A stretch of DNA of 64,000 bases from Gentiana macrophylla (taxonomy: Eukaryota; Streptophyta; Magnoliopsida; Gentianales; Gentianaceae). The notes under the pieces were generated by a model. That model worked only from the letters and a program-made list of their open reading frames with translations, ran no database searches and was not told where the DNA came from. The position numbers and the translations under genes are program-made. The DNA lies in NCBI GenBank assembly GCA_026214975.1, contig JAOBSW010000919.1, forward strand, positions 18,795 to 82,794. Direction: 5' to 3'. Positions 10,294-22,211 of the stretch are shown here, one piece after another (position 1 is the stretch's first letter; every line of letters begins with the position of its first letter).

Positions 10294-11427
10294 TTAGTTT
10301 AGCAAATCTTTCTTTGTCCAAAGGTTTAGTGAAAATATCGACAAGTTGATCTTGGTAGGGATATAAAGAACCACCACATCTTTCTTTTCAACATGATCTC
10401 TTATAAAATGATGTCTCACATCAATATGCTTGGTTCTTGAGTGCAAAACAGGATTTTCTGTGATTGCAATTGCACATGTGTTGTCACACATAATTGGAAT
10501 TTCTCTTTCTTCAATTTCATAATCCCTTAACTGTTGTCTTAACCCACGGTATCTATGCACAACAACTTCCAAGACAATATACTCAAACTTCCCAGAGGTG
10601 GAAGTTGATATTGAATCATTTCTTGCTAAACCAGAAACCAGTCTATTTTCCATTAAGCGATTGAGTTCTGTGATGCTTTTTCTATCAATCTTGCATCCAG
10701 CATAGTCAGAATCCGAGTAGGATATAACCTTAAAGCTTCCATCTTTTGAATACCATATCCCTACTCCCAGAGTCTCTTTTAGGTACTTGAGAACTCTTTT
10801 GACTGCACCTAAATGACTTTCTTTAAGTTTTGATTGAAATCTTGCACAAACACCTACAACAAAGGATATATCAGGTCTGCTGGCAGTAAGGTACAACAGA
10901 TTGCCTATCATCCTTCTGTATAAAGTCTGATCAACATCTTTGCCTTCTTTATCTTCATCCAATCTAATGTTTGTACTCATAGGAGTTGATACCTTGGTGC
11001 TGTTTTCCATACCAAATTTCTTCAGTAACTCTTTGGTATACTTGGTTTGATGAATAAAGATTTCATCTTTCATCTGTTTGACTTGCAATCCCAAAAAGTA
11101 GTTCATTTCTCCCATCATACTCATTTGGAATTTACTCTTCATTAGATTTGCAAACTTCTCACATAGCAATTCATTTTCAGAACCAAAAATTATGTCATCA
11201 ACATAAATTTGTACCAACAGAGTGATGTTCCCTTCATTAATTCTAAAAAGAGTCTTGTCAATGGTGCCTTTTGTAAAACCATTGTCCACCAAGAATTGAA
11301 ATAGAGTCTCATACCATGCTCTTGGTGCTTATTTTAAGCCATAAAGTGCTTTGCTGAGTCTATACACTTTATCTTCTTGATCTTTAACTTCAAATCCAGG
11401 AGGTTGCTGAACATACACCTCCTCTTG
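10294..11427 (-). pseudogene. Copia reverse transcriptase C-terminal half and RNase H
   Basis: Minus-strand pol. The RT active-site box reads YVDDIIFGS at about 11179-11205. It is followed by MNYFLGLQVKQ, the conserved LYRRMIGNLLYLTASRPDI, and RNase H landmarks (YSDSDYAGCKIDRKS, ISTSTSGKFEY, MCDNTCAIAITENPVLHSRT, KHIDVRHHFIRDHV). An in-frame TAA at 11329-11331 replaces a Gln codon in the usual GLKQAPRAW block, a single C-to-T change. Around 10640-10680 part of the RNase H core is scrambled by indels. Upstream the frame stops at 11427, where the Gypsy LTR begins; the N-terminal half continues at 22212-22638. About ten codons of RT between the halves are missing. Confidence 0.9.
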
Positions 11428-12576
11428 TTTTATGCAAAGCAAAAGATAACAAGTAATAAAATAAAACCGATGTCAACCCCAAGTGCGAAGGCTCGCATGA
11501 CTATAGTGGTGAAACCGGATCGTATCCATGAGGACTTGTACGAAAAGAGTTTTTTCCTTCGATTTCTTTTATAAAGTTGATGATTATGATCTCGGATTTT
11601 CAATTAACAAACTAAGGTAGCAAACGTGAAAATAAATAAAACTACGATAATAAAAATTTATAATTTAAAACAACTAGAACGCACCGATGATCCACCACCC
11701 CACCGAAAATAACAAGAAAGACACATATTCATTCGTAAGTTCTTGGATTATTATCTGCTAAAGAGGCATTTTCCCTTTCGGTTCATCGCCTTTTAATTAG
11801 TTCACCACTCTCGGTACAACTAAAGCATTTACGGATCAAAGATATGGATATAAATCCTAATCTGACAACATTCACCCTCAACTTACGTATGTTGGAAGAA
11901 TATTATCATTCTCCTTCACGGTAATCTACGAATTTATCAACTATCGTATCTAAATTCGATTAGCATGCAACATAAGTATAGATCATACAAATTGCACATA
12001 AACAATTCAAACATGAAGGAAGAACAAGAAACTCACTAGAACAAATGAAAACGAAATCCTTGTTTATTCCGGTGATGGTGGCTTCACAAAGGTGGTTCTA
12101 GCTTAGAGACCTTAGCCAATCATCCTCGATTATGATTTCAGAATCAGGGCCGTAGCTCAAAGATTACAACAAGATTACTATTCTAATTTATTCTCGCATA
12201 ACGCCTACTGAGTATTTACATAAAAGACGGAAAAGTAAAAGCTTGGCCAAAAGTGACCAGGAGAGGGCGAATCGAATCGAGCTTTCTTTATTCGAATCGA
12301 GCTTTCTTCTTAATCTTCATCGATCTTCGTTTAAGCTCCTCATTTAACATGCAAGCGTACTACATTCATGATAACATCGTGCAAAATGTAACATCTCATA
12401 TTCAAAGATTTTTATCAATGAAACCACATAATTAACACAAATTTGCACTTAACCACTTTTAAAACTCATTTGCTCAATAATTCGATTAAACCCTTGATTT
12501 CTATGCAAATTATACGAATATGGAGGAAATTGTTATAAAATATAACATTAGAAATCGTATAAAATTACCCTAAACA
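11428..12576 (-). repeat. Gypsy 3' LTR (outer end deleted)
   Basis: About 1149 bp, ending CCCTAAACA at 12576. Compared with the partner at 21052-22211 it lacks the terminal TGTTCGCGG, and the junction reads directly from Copia cctcctcttg into LTR ttttatgc. The body is otherwise nearly the same as the partner apart from clustered small indels. Confidence 0.9.
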
Positions 12577-12590
12577 ACTCCCCCACACTT
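12577..12590 (-). promoter_or_regulatory. Gypsy polypurine tract
   Basis: On the minus strand AAGTGTGGGGGAGT abuts the 3' LTR, as expected for the plus-strand primer. A small hairpin (GCTCG TCC CGAGC) lies just inside it at 12599-12611. Confidence 0.85.
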
Positions 12591-12611
12591 AGCTTTTGCT
12601 CGTCCCGAGCA

Positions 12612-14470
12612 AAACAAAACAAGAATCAAGGCTCGATTCAGATAGACACCTCAGCAAATACAACATATACTCAATAAATCAGAGGTTCACCCTGATGTGT
12701 GTGCATAGCCATAGAAAACTTCCACTAAGTCCAAACTTGAAAAATTCAAAGCAAACTAGCTAATACCCCTTCAAACTAGTAATAATGATACTTATAAGAT
12801 GTACCCTACAAAACGTGACATATCACGAAAAGAATGATAGAATATATCTAGGGCCATTCTCGATATACTCAGAGGATAATCCCTACAACATATCTGTCAC
12901 AGTAGTTTATACTGGGGATAAGGTATACGATAACTAAGTCCTTAACTTATTCATAATAATAAATTTTTCGATTTTTTTCACTTTTTTTCACACTTTTTTT
13001 TCTTTTTTTTTTCAACACACATCGAATGAGCTTTTGCCCGTCATACTAGAATAGGAAATTTCGAGATAATCCCTATCTACTCAAATCATAAGGCGACTTT
13101 TTCTCGACCGTCGTGAGCTTTGGTCATCATAGTGGTATAGGACATTTCGAGATAATGCCCTACCGCACTCAAATCATCGACCACTTTTCGACACACACAA
13201 TTGATTACTTTTTTCGAGATTTTCGCGCAGCGGTGGTTAACATGCTAAAAGCAATTCAAACCTCATGAGCATAACACCTCAAGCAATGATTTATTTGTTA
13301 ATTATTGTGCAAGAACATTAGTTATGTTTCACTTATCACATTCAAACGTTCAGATATTCACAATATATCATACTATGGCTATAAACACAAACTATCATAA
13401 TTCTCACGATACGTACGTTAGCACTAAGCACATGACTTATAAGATAATCAAAAATCACTAATCAAAAAGGGATATAGCTTTATAATTTAGCTCATCATTC
13501 ACTATGGCTCGTGAAAAATATATTGGGTGAAACAACTAACTTATCGAACATACGGAATATAGCATTAATGACTATAAAATCGAACAAAGATATGCATTGT
13601 TTACTCGGGAATAAACAAAAATTTGAAAATTTAGCCCATTTAGCATAGAATCAAAATAATTTAAGCAAATGGTAGATACACATAAACCGATCCCTCCCCC
13701 ACACTTAAATCACAACATGTCCTCAGGTTGTGCAGAATGTAAAAGAAAAGAACACTTAGGCGATTGTGGTTCGAAAGTGGCAATTCGGAAGTGGCCTAGA
13801 ATCGACTCAGAAATGCTCGATGAAATCAAGTGGCGTGGACCATCCACCGGTATGGCGATTTATCTAAAAGCTCACAATCGCTATCGCAAAAATCGCACAC
13901 CATGGGAAAACAAGACGTACCTCGGGGATAGGGGCACAAAAGATGATAGACAAAGCAATATCATGGAATAAAGACAGAAATAAACTACAGACAAAAGGAA
14001 AAGATATCTAGGTTACCGCCCTAGTAGGGCTTAATTATAGTCGGAGCTCGACTAGACAATAAAATTTCAACTCGGTCACTTTGAATTTCCTATTCCCTTA
14101 GTTGCATAGTAGTTAAACTAATACATGTCACACATTATTTGAAAATTTAAAACAGACTAGGTCATGATATGAAATATGTGACAAAGTATTAACTATGAGT
14201 CTTTTATACCCAGATCCTCAAGGGTTATTTCAAATTGTTCTAACAACCCAAATCTAAGAAATGATGCATTTGAATTTTTTCTTTGTACTTCCTAAAGGAT
14301 TTTCGGATAACCTCCTAATCGTTCCCTTTAAATGACATTCAAACATTCATCCTGAGACTTGGTGAAACAAAATGAAAATCAATTCGAAGTATTGGAAAAC
14401 TATTATCCAAAGTATGAGTAAAGTATAATGCAAAATGTAGAGTTTTTGTTTTTTTTTTTTTTTTTTTTTT
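12612..14470. other. Non-coding post-pol region of the Gypsy element
   Basis: About 1.9 kb between integrase and the 3' LTR has no convincing ORF. Some Athila relatives carry an env-like ORF here, but I see none. A second purine-tract-like block lies at 13692-13706. Other contents are a T-rich stretch near 12965-13015 and a pure T run at 14448-14472. Confidence 0.6.
13692..13706 (-). promoter_or_regulatory. Second polypurine-tract-like block in the Gypsy element
   Basis: CCCTCCCCCACACTT (plus strand) repeats the composition of the true tract at 12577 and is followed by the same style of sequence (cttaaa...atgtcctca). A comparable second block exists in the unrelated-looking element at 47709. 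It could act as an internal plus-strand primer or be a remnant of an internal duplication. Confidence 0.45.
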
Positions 14471-16103
14471 TTAAACGGGTTGCCTCCCGGTAGCGCTTTT
14501 GGTTAATGTCGTTTGCTCGACAACCCAAAAATTTTCAACCCGGGTCAGGCCAGTGAGGCCTCTTTCCGGAATCATTCTTGATTTCCTCGGGGTCAATAGT
14601 ATGGATCCCACAAAAACAAAGTCTCGCCAACGATTGGCCATATCAAGAAACTTCAGATCCACTTTGTTCCTATGGTTCTTCTCTTCTTCTTTTTAGATTT
14701 CGGTTTCACAAGTCGAGGTGTATCATCGATAATCACAATATCATCAAAGAATTCACAGAGACGTAAATCATCGGATTCCAAAAGATCGGAGTTATCTTGA
14801 CTAGGGACGTCGTTTAGATGGAAAACCACCGGTCGTTCCTTTGTTGACCAATATAGTGTTTCAACCGATGACCATTCACTCTGAACAACTCTCCTCGCTT
14901 ATTTTTCAATTCGACGGCTCCACTAGGGAAAACCGAGAAATTTCAAAGGGCGGACCAACGGGTGCGTAGCTTACCAGAAAGCAGATGTAACCTGGTATTA
15001 TATAGTAAAACCCATTCGCCTCTTTGAATTCTCTATGCTTGATTTTCTTGTCGTGAAGAAGTTTAGTCCTCTCCATCGATTCTTGAGCTCGTGGGCCTGG
15101 AGTCGAACTCATCAAGCTCCCGCAATCGCAACAATCGCTTTTCTCTGCATAACTGATTTGTCAAAGTTTAAGAATTTAATAGCCCGTAATGCTCTCGTGC
15201 TCAAGCTCGATTGGCGGTGTGGCGGGCCTACCATAAACCATCTCAAACGGAGATGTGCCGATAGGAGTTTTGAAAGTCATCCTGTAGAGCCCGAGTACAT
15301 CATCCAGCCGGCTCCAAATCCGCCCTATGAGAATTCACCGTCTTCTCAAGAATGCTTTTCGTGCCGTTACTTACTTCAACTTGTCCACTCGCCTCGAGGG
15401 TGATAGGGGTAGCAGTTTTGTGTTTCACCCCATATCGTTCTAAAATCTTTTCTAATGGAGTATTGCAGAAGTGAGTTCCCTCGTCACTGATGAGAGCTCG
15501 TGGACAACCAAACCGTGTAAAAATGTTTTTCCTCAGGAAGCTCTTGACCACCTTGTGGTCGTTCCGCGGTGTTGCTATTGCCTCTACCCATTTTGACACG
15601 TAGTCAACGCAGACCAGAATGTACTTGTTCCCATACGAGGATGGAAACGGTCCCATGAAGTCAATACCCCATACGTCGAAAACTTCACATTGTTGAATGG
15701 GGTGTAGGGGCATGTCCATTCGCCGAGAAAGTTTACCGGTGCGCTGGCACCGGTCACAACCTTTTACAAAACTCTCTGTATCCTTAAAAATTGTCGGCCA
15801 GTAGAAACCGGACTGAAAAATCTTCGCAGCAGTCTTCCCAGCTCCATAATGACCTCCCACAGGTCCGTCATGGCATTGCTCTATAATGTCCCTCTGCTCG
15901 AACTCAGGGACACACCTACGGAGTAATCCATCCTTACAACGCTTGAAGAGAATAGGGTCGTCCCACACATAATAGTTCAAATCCGAAAAGAATTTCTTCT
16001 TTGGCGATATGTCCAGTCGTGGTCCGGATATCGCGCTCAAGAAGTTTGCAAAAGGTGAAAACCAAGGAGAACCTTTTCGAAGCAGGCGTGAATAACCTCG
16101 CAC
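14471..16103 (-). pseudogene. Gypsy integrase with C-terminal tail
   Basis: The zinc-binding HHCC module is visible (CHDGPVGGHYGAGK, then FVKGCDRCQRTG). The catalytic core follows, with the first Asp in VWGIDFMGPFP, the second in LISDEGTHFCN, and the catalytic Glu region in SGQVEVSN, where HPQT-like residues before it are altered (ITLEASGQ). The open core runs 15300-16103. After a frame break the C-terminal part continues at 14906-15115 (KKIKHREFKEANGF, GPPFEISRF). The tail near 14471-14520 ends in the TGRQPV context seen at the end of Athila-type pol. The enzyme joins retroelement DNA into the chromosome; this copy has at least two frameshifts and cannot be functional. Confidence 0.88.
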
Positions 16104-16396
16104 ACATCAATAGTCATGAGTTGCTCAGTTGGAAAATCAATTCCAATCTCATCCGACTCTATTTGATGATCATCGGTCAGCCGAGACATGTGATCAGCTA
16201 CCACATTCTTGCTACCCTTCTTGTCCCGGATATGAACATCAAACTCTTGTAAAATCAAGATCCATCTCATCAAACGAGGCTTGGCATCAGCCTTGCTCAA
16301 CAGATACTTCAATGCAGAATGGTCTGTCCAGACTGTAACTTCCGACCCAAGCAAATAGCTTCTAAATTTATCCATGGCAAAAACTACTGCCAACAA
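16037..16396 (-). pseudogene. Gypsy RNase H domain
   Basis: The segment begins LAVVFAMDKFRSYLLGSEV and has the conserved TVWTDHSALKYLLSKADAKP, then RWILILQEFDVHIRDKKGS and NVVADHMSRL, the usual RNase H-to-integrase connection of Gypsy pol. The Asp in WTDHSAL corresponds to a catalytic acidic residue. It overlaps the upstream end of the integrase frame in another phase because of a frameshift near 16040. The segment between RT and RNase H (16397-16753) is out of frame but in the expected order. Confidence 0.88.
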
Positions 16397-16753
16397 CTCC
16401 TTCTCAGTTGTTGCATAATTTACTTGTGCTGGGTTTAAAGTGTGACTAGCGTAGTAGATAGGTTGGAACCGCCGTCCGCTCTCGACCTAGCACCGCTCCG
16501 ATTGCATAATTAGAAGCATCACACATAAGCTCGAAGGAGCTTTCAAATGGTGCTATAAGAATTGGCGAGGTAATCAACTTGTCTTTTAATTCTTTAAAAG
16601 CTCTTTCACACTCAGGGTGAAAACAAATTTCACATCCTCTCTGAAGAGAGTTGACAAAGGCTTGGCTATCTTAGAAAAGTCTTTAATGAACCGCCTATAG
16701 AATCCAACATGACCCAAGAATCCTCTTACTTCTCTTTACGGTTTTGGGGTATG

Positions 16754-17205
16754 TCATTTTTCAATAGCTTTTACCTTCGCTTTGTCAACCTCTATACCTT
16801 CTTTGGACACCTTGTGTCCAAGAACAATTCCTTCTTCCACCATTAGGTGGCACTTCTCCCAATTTAAGACTAAGTCCTTCTCTATGCACCGGGACAGAAC
16901 TTTATCAAGATTGTGTAAACAGTGGTGGCTGTCCCCGAATACAGAGAAGTCATCCATAAAATTTCCATCACCTTCTCCACTAAACCATTGAAGATAGCCA
17001 GCATACATCTTTGAAATGTAGCTGGTGCATTGCAGAGACCAAATGGCATCCTTCGGTAAGCGAAGGTACCGGAGGGACAGGTGAAGGTAGTCTTTTCTTG
17101 ATCAGTGGGGTCGATAGCTATCTGAAAGTATCCAGAATAGCCATCCAAAAAACAATAAAATTGCTTGCCACTAAGCCTCTCAAGGAGCTGGTCAATGAAT
17201 GGCAA
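16754..17205 (-). pseudogene. Gypsy reverse transcriptase
   Basis: Two overlapping frames cover the palm. One has MPFIDQLLERLSGKQFYCFL, DGYSGYFQIAI and the Gypsy signature RRMPFGLCNAPATFQRCM (17205 to about 16930). The other carries the active-site box FMDDFSVFG at about 16934-16960, then VLNWEKCHLMVEEGIVLGHK. A frameshift near 16970-17000 separates them, just before the catalytic Asp pair. The box FMDD, rather than YLDD or YIDD, is typical of Athila-like RT. Upstream, 17211-17500 holds weaker traces of the fingers domain in broken frames. Confidence 0.9.
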
Positions 17206-17922
17206 GGAAAGTGGTCTTTTAGAGTTACCTCATTTAGTCTTCGTAGTCGATGCAAACTCTATAACCAAAGTGACTTGTTAAGGCAATCTCTTCCCCTTTT
17301 CATTCTTTTCAATAGTAATCCCTCCTTTCTTTGGCACCACCTAAGTGGGGCTTACCCATTCACTATCGGCTATTGGGTAGATGATACCCATGTCAAGCAA
17401 TTTGATGATTTCCTTCTTAACGATTTCCTGCATGTGAGGGTTTAGCTTTCTCGAGGTCGTCGCACCTTCTTCGATCCCTCAACACCCCTGATCTTATGCA
17501 TCTGAGATATCGGGCTTATCCCCTTAATATCTCCCACTTGCCAACCAAAGGCGAGGATATTATCTTGCAAAGCACTTTGATAAGCTTTTCTTCCTCCTTC
17601 GGTTCTAACTTAGATGAAATGATCAAAGGGAGCTTATCACCGGCCCCTCGAGAAAAATGTATTTCAAGTGTTGAGGCAAGGGTTTCAACACTAAATCGAC
17701 GGTGGCCTCTCCACACTTGGTCTCAATTTATCTCCTTAAGCTCTAGATCTCCAAGCTTATTATAAGGGCTGAAGCATCATGGCCTCCCAGCCAGACAGGG
17801 GCCTCATCTCCTTTTGCAAATCTGGGCATATCACCATGCCTCTCCTCATCTTCTTTCCTACCACCTCGTGGTAATCGTAACTTTCCTTGTCAATCTCTTC
17901 TAAAAATTTTATCCACTCCTCA

Positions 17923-18411
17923 TTAGTCCAAGTTGCGAGATAGTTTATTGAATTCTTCCTCATCCCAACTACCCATGAACACTTGTTTATCATACTCATC
18001 AGTGAAATCGTCCTCAATAGCTAAACAAGTGTCACTGGACGGGTGCTTCACTGCATTGCCCACATTGAACTTTATACTCTCATCCTCCAAATGTAAGGTC
18101 ACTTCGCCACTGTGGGAATCTAGTAAGGCACGGGCGGTTGCAAGAAAAGGTCTTCCAAGGATCAAGGGGGTTTTCTCATCATTGGTCATATCCATGATTA
18201 CCCAATCAGCTGGGTATATGAAGTTCTTAACCTTGACCAATACATCTTCTACAATTCCCCTTGCATATTTCACACTTCTATCAGCAAGTTGAAGAGAAAT
18301 AGGTTTAAGCGTAATAGATTGATCCAATCCAAGAGATTGGAAGATTGACGTAGACATCGATTGATTGATGCTCCGAATCACACAAAACATTGTGGAAGTC
18401 CACATTCCCAA
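17923..18411 (-). pseudogene. Gypsy aspartic protease
   Basis: This carries the downstream half of the Athila-type protease fold: LQLADRSVKYARGIVEDVLV, then FIYPADWVIMDMTNDEKTPL and ILGRPFLATARALLDSHSGE. The expected catalytic D-S/L-G-A-S segment at the start is garbled by a frameshift around 18360-18400, where the frame reads VIRSINQSMSTSIFQSLGL. The protease is therefore inactive as read. It normally matures Gag-Pol. After it, 17516-17922 contains frameshifted linker toward RT. Confidence 0.82.
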
Positions 18412-18418
18412 TAGTACA

Positions 18419-18739
18419 CTAAATCGTAAATCTACCAGGGTCGGGACACTTCGGGAAGTTTAGTCTGGTGATTTTTGAGCATTCTCCATTCAATACTATG
18501 TGCTCGAGCTCTTGGAGCTTCTTTTTTTCGAACTCATCTGCGTCCTTTATAAACTTTGTATACTTTGGCATTCCTATCAAAAGATCAACTAATGGAATGT
18601 TTGCCTCAAGATTCTTGAGCAAGTCGATAACCTTCTTATATTCTTTATCGATCGTTAATGATGACTTGTTTTTGCTAGGTGGGTAAGGGAGATCAAGCAA
18701 AGTCTTCCTCAAGAAAGTGCTTCTTTGCCGTCTTATCAT
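18419..18739 (-). pseudogene. Gypsy gag-pol linker upstream of protease
   Basis: It contains IDLLKNLEANIPLVDLLIGM and PKYTKFIKDADEFEKKKLQE, followed by LNGECSKITRLNFPKCPDPG and RFTI. These are landmarks of the conserved block directly before the protease in Athila-like elements (MPKY.KFLKD ... ECSA ... KLPPK..DPGSFTI style). It continues into the protease frame after a frame break near 18415. The region 18740-19421 upstream is proline/serine-rich linker in broken frames with no distinct domain. Confidence 0.8.
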
Positions 18740-19421
18740 TGATTGCTTTGTCTTCCCTATCCTTCCACCTCACATGCTTCTGTGAACTTAACTTAGAATC
18801 GACTTCTTCTCAAAGCAGTATTCTCTTCATCATCGTAATTCTCAACTTTCACCTTTTCTTGAAATTTTCTCTTTCACTTGGATCAATAGTAGTCCCAACA
18901 TCCTTTCGAGGAGAACAAAGATCTTCCCCTCCTGCGTCTCGCTCACGGGAGGGGCTACTGTTCCCTGGTTGGCCTGACCGCCAACCGCTTCCCACTCCTC
19001 GGTTTTATAGCATTCACTCATCTTGACCATAGTTCCATGGTGCGGCGAGATCGGTGCAAGAATTCTCGGTCATTTTGGACCAGATTAACCCTCGGGGTTC
19101 TTCTCGATAAAACTCGGCGGTGACCTTGAGGTCGACTTGCTTGTTGCCCCGAAATTTGTCCCATTTGCACCTCCAAATTTCTCACCAGATCTTGGTCGAG
19201 TACTTAAAGCATTTGCCAATTGAGTGTTGGCCGTGATTTGCTCGCTCAACTTTTGTTCTAAGATCTCGAAATGATTGATTTTGATTTTGCGGTGGATTGG
19301 TGTTCCATGTCTTTGGTCGATAGTTGGATTGAAAATTGCTTTGATTAGGCCTAGGGGCCTGAAAATGATGGGGTTTGTTTGCCCTGGATGGTCACTCCAT
19401 CGGAAACCAGGGGTGTTTCGG

Positions 19422-19676
19422 TTATAATTGAATCCTTGAGTGTTTTGATTCGACCGAAGGTCGATAATTTTGAGAAGTGAATGTATTCACTTCTTCCGAA
19501 TGCAACAATAGATGACATCGATGGAATGCGTGCCCAACGGTATCGCAATTTTGGCAAACGACATTGTTTTGAACAGCTTTGACCTGTGAGATCGGGTCAA
19601 GTCGGCATTGATTACTACGATGGCCTTGGCCATGGCAATTGTCACACACAAGACTTTGAACATTCATTGCCGTCAC
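19422..19676 (-). pseudogene. Gypsy gag nucleocapsid with two zinc knuckles
   Basis: Two CCHC knuckles of the CX2CX4HX4C type are intact: CDNCHGQGHRSNQC and CQNCDTVGHAFHRC, about 17 residues apart. They bind the element's RNA during packaging. The frame ends soon after the second knuckle. Matrix/capsid parts lie upstream at 20057-20585. Confidence 0.88.
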
Positions 19677-20056
19677 TTGCTTACGTAGTGCGCCAATCGA
19701 GCTTTTAGAGACGTGGTCTCATCTACCTCATACTTCCTCGCAATGAGCTTTTTCGATTGGACGCACTCGCATAGGTAGGGGCATAATTATACTTTGCAAT
19801 ATCTTCAAACAACATCCATCCTCATCGTGTCTTTCTCGTAAATGCACCTCCAGCAGTAACTATTCACCATTCCCTTAGTCAATTCGGTCAAACCATTGAG
19901 AAAGTTTTGACCAATCTTTGTTTATCCAAACCCATGGTGGGGCACTTTCTCAAGAGAGTCTTAAATCGTCTCCACGCATCGTAAAAGATTCCTTCTCAGA
20001 TTGCACAAAAGTGAATATCTCGATTCGTAAGATGAGCCGTCTTTGCAGGTGGAAAG

Positions 20057-20585
20057 TCATCGGCTCAGAATTCTTTCTCCAACTCCTCCCACGAAGTAAT
20101 GGATTGATTGGTAAGGATTTATACCATTCTTTTGCTTCTCCTTCACGAGAAAGGAAAGAGTTTCATTTTCAGGCGCCCTCGGTGACCCTTTGATTAAAAT
20201 AGTCCCGCACGATTCTAGAAATGAGTGAATGTGATCGTGCGGGTCCTCAGTGGAAAATCCATGAAATGTGGAACCTCTTACCAAATTGATTAAAGAAGTT
20301 TTGAGTTCGAAATTATCAGCCGTGATTTCAGGAATCACGACCGCAGGATTAACTTTTCACAGTAGATGGCATGGCAAAGTCTCGCCAATGTCCGTTTGCT
20401 CGCCATTTCTTCAACCTGGCTCCTACTTGAGCTTCTCCTCGCCGTATCCTTCGAGGATTGTTTCCTTCCGTGGTTCCCTCGTCCGTTGGTCCGGTGAGCC
20501 GGGCCAAACGTCTGTTTGGTCGAGCGATGGTTCGCTCTATCTCCGGATTATACAAAAGTGGTCCCCCGTGAGTTCGAGTTTGCAT
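20057..20585 (-). pseudogene. Gypsy gag N-terminal and capsid parts
   Basis: Two frames in order. 20349-20585 has LLYNPEIERTIARPNRRLAR, the characteristic start of Athila-like Gag. 20057-20338 has EITADNFELKTSLINLVRGS, GFSTEDPHDHIHSFLESCGT and APENETLSFLV, the capsid landmark run. A frameshift at about 20340 separates them, and the C-terminal capsid (19677-20056) is scattered over several frames. 20586-21027 is leader sequence with poly-A/T runs. Confidence 0.85.
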
Positions 20586-21027
20586 AAACTACGTTTGGGC
20601 ACCAACACCTAAATCACGAGGTTTCGGGATTTTATCCTTATGCTTCCGCAGAGTGGGATTCACCGAGAATCCATCACCCAACCTCAATGATTGAAACGTG
20701 TTCCGTGTTTCTTTTCTCTCTTCTCGTAATTACCGAATCCACTCGGTATTTATCGAGAATTTTTTAAATTTTTTTTAATTTTTTTTTTAGAATTAAAAAA
20801 AAGCTATACTAAAACAGGCTCGAAACAGGTCTAAACAGCGTAAAAGAAACAAAATACTATAAAACTAATACAGAACAGAAACAGAACGAAAAGAAAATAT
20901 TTTTTTCTCTCTCTCGGTAATTACCGAAAGATTTTTTTTTTTTTTTTTTATTTTTTTTTATTGTTTAAGACGAAAACAGATAACTTAGTTGACAAAAAAA
21001 CCGAAAACGAAAATTTTCCGTGCCAAG

Positions 21028-21045
21028 TCCCCGGCAACGGCGCCA
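21028..21045 (-). promoter_or_regulatory. Gypsy primer-binding site (tRNA-Asp type)
   Basis: On the minus strand TGGCGCCGTTGCCGGGGA begins six bases inside the 5' LTR. It is complementary to the 3' end expected for plant tRNA-Asp. The same block with the same spacer occurs at 50330-50347. Confidence 0.9.
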
Positions 21046-21051
21046 AAAACT

Positions 21052-22211
21052 TGTTCGCGGTTTTATGCAAAGCAAAAGATAACAAGTAATAAAATAAAAC
21101 CGATGTCAGCCCCAAGTGCGAAGGCTCGCAGCTATAGTGGTGAAACCGGATCGTATCCGCAGGGACTTGTACGAAAAAGAGTTTTTTCCTTCGATTTCTT
21201 TTATAAAGTTGATGATTATGATCTCGGATTTTCAATTAACAAACTAAGGTAGCAAACGTGAAAATAAATAAAACTACGATAATAAAAATTTATAATTTAA
21301 AACAACTAGAACGCACCGATGATCCACCACCCCACCGAAAATAACAAGAAAGACACATATTCATTCGTAAGTTCTTGGATTATTATCTGCTAAAGAGGCA
21401 TTTTCCCTTTCGGTTCATCGCCTTTTAATTAGTTCACCACTCTCGGTACAACTAAAGCATTTACGGATCAAAGATATGGATATAAATCCTAATCTGACAA
21501 CATTCACCCTCAACTTACGTATGTTGGAAGAATATTATCATTCTCCTTCACGGTAATCTACGAATTTATCAACTATCGTATCTAAATTCGATTAGCATGC
21601 AACATAAGTATAGATCATACAAATTGCACATAAACAATTCAAACATGAAGGAAGAACAAGAAACTCACTAGAACAAATGAAAACGAAATCCTTGTTTATT
21701 CCGGTGATGGTGGCTTCACAAAGGTGGTTCTAGCTTAGAGACCTTAGCCAATCATCCTCGATTATGATTTGAATCGGGCCGTAGCTCCAGCATTACAACA
21801 GTACTACTATTCTAATTTATTCTCGGCATAACGCCTACAGAGTATTTACATAAAAGACGGGAAAAGTAAAAGCTTGGCCAAAAGTGACCAAGGAGGGGGC
21901 CGAATCGAATCGAGCTTTCTTTATTCGAATCGAGCTTTCTTCTTAATCTTCATCTGATCTTCGTTTAAGCTCCTCATTTAACATGCAAGCGTACCTACAT
22001 TCATGATAACATCGTGCAAAATGTAACATCTCATATTCAAAGATTTTTATCAATGAAACCACATAATTAACACAAATTTGCACTTAACCACTTTTAAAAC
22101 TCATTTGCTCAATAATTCGATTAAACCCTTGATTTCTATGCAAATTATACGAATATGGAGGAAATTGTTATAAAATATAACATTAGAAATCGTATAAAAT
22201 CACCCTAAACA
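21052..22211 (-). repeat. Gypsy 5' LTR (complete)
   Basis: 1160 bp with TGTTCGCGG...CCCTAAACA ends (TGTTTAGGG...CGCGAACA on the element strand). It is joined on the right to the Copia RT at 22212. Confidence 0.93.

Larger units (their letters stand above)
11428..22211 (-). mobile_element. Ty3/gypsy LTR retrotransposon, Athila-like, nested in the Copia RT
   Basis: Direct LTRs lie at 11428-12576 and 21052-22211. The tRNA-Asp-type primer site sits inside the right LTR and a G-rich purine tract inside the left. The minus-strand order is gag, protease, RT, RNase H, integrase, which defines Gypsy. The gag style (PRAPEN...), the protease core and the post-pol spacer resemble Athila. It inserted into the Copia RT just after the QMD codons. 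No target duplication remains, because the left junction lost the last ~9 bp of the LTR plus about ten codons of target. All coding regions are frameshifted. It must be younger than the Copia element that holds it. Confidence 0.93.

Noticed and set aside
13669..13971. 100-codon plus-strand frame in the Gypsy post-pol spacer
   Set aside because: It is antisense to the element and starts on the second purine-tract-like block; no recognisable domain.
12953..14472. CRISPR-like or regulatory arrays of T runs
   Set aside because: They are simple homopolymer tracts in a retroelement spacer; no repeat-spacer structure exists anywhere in the window.
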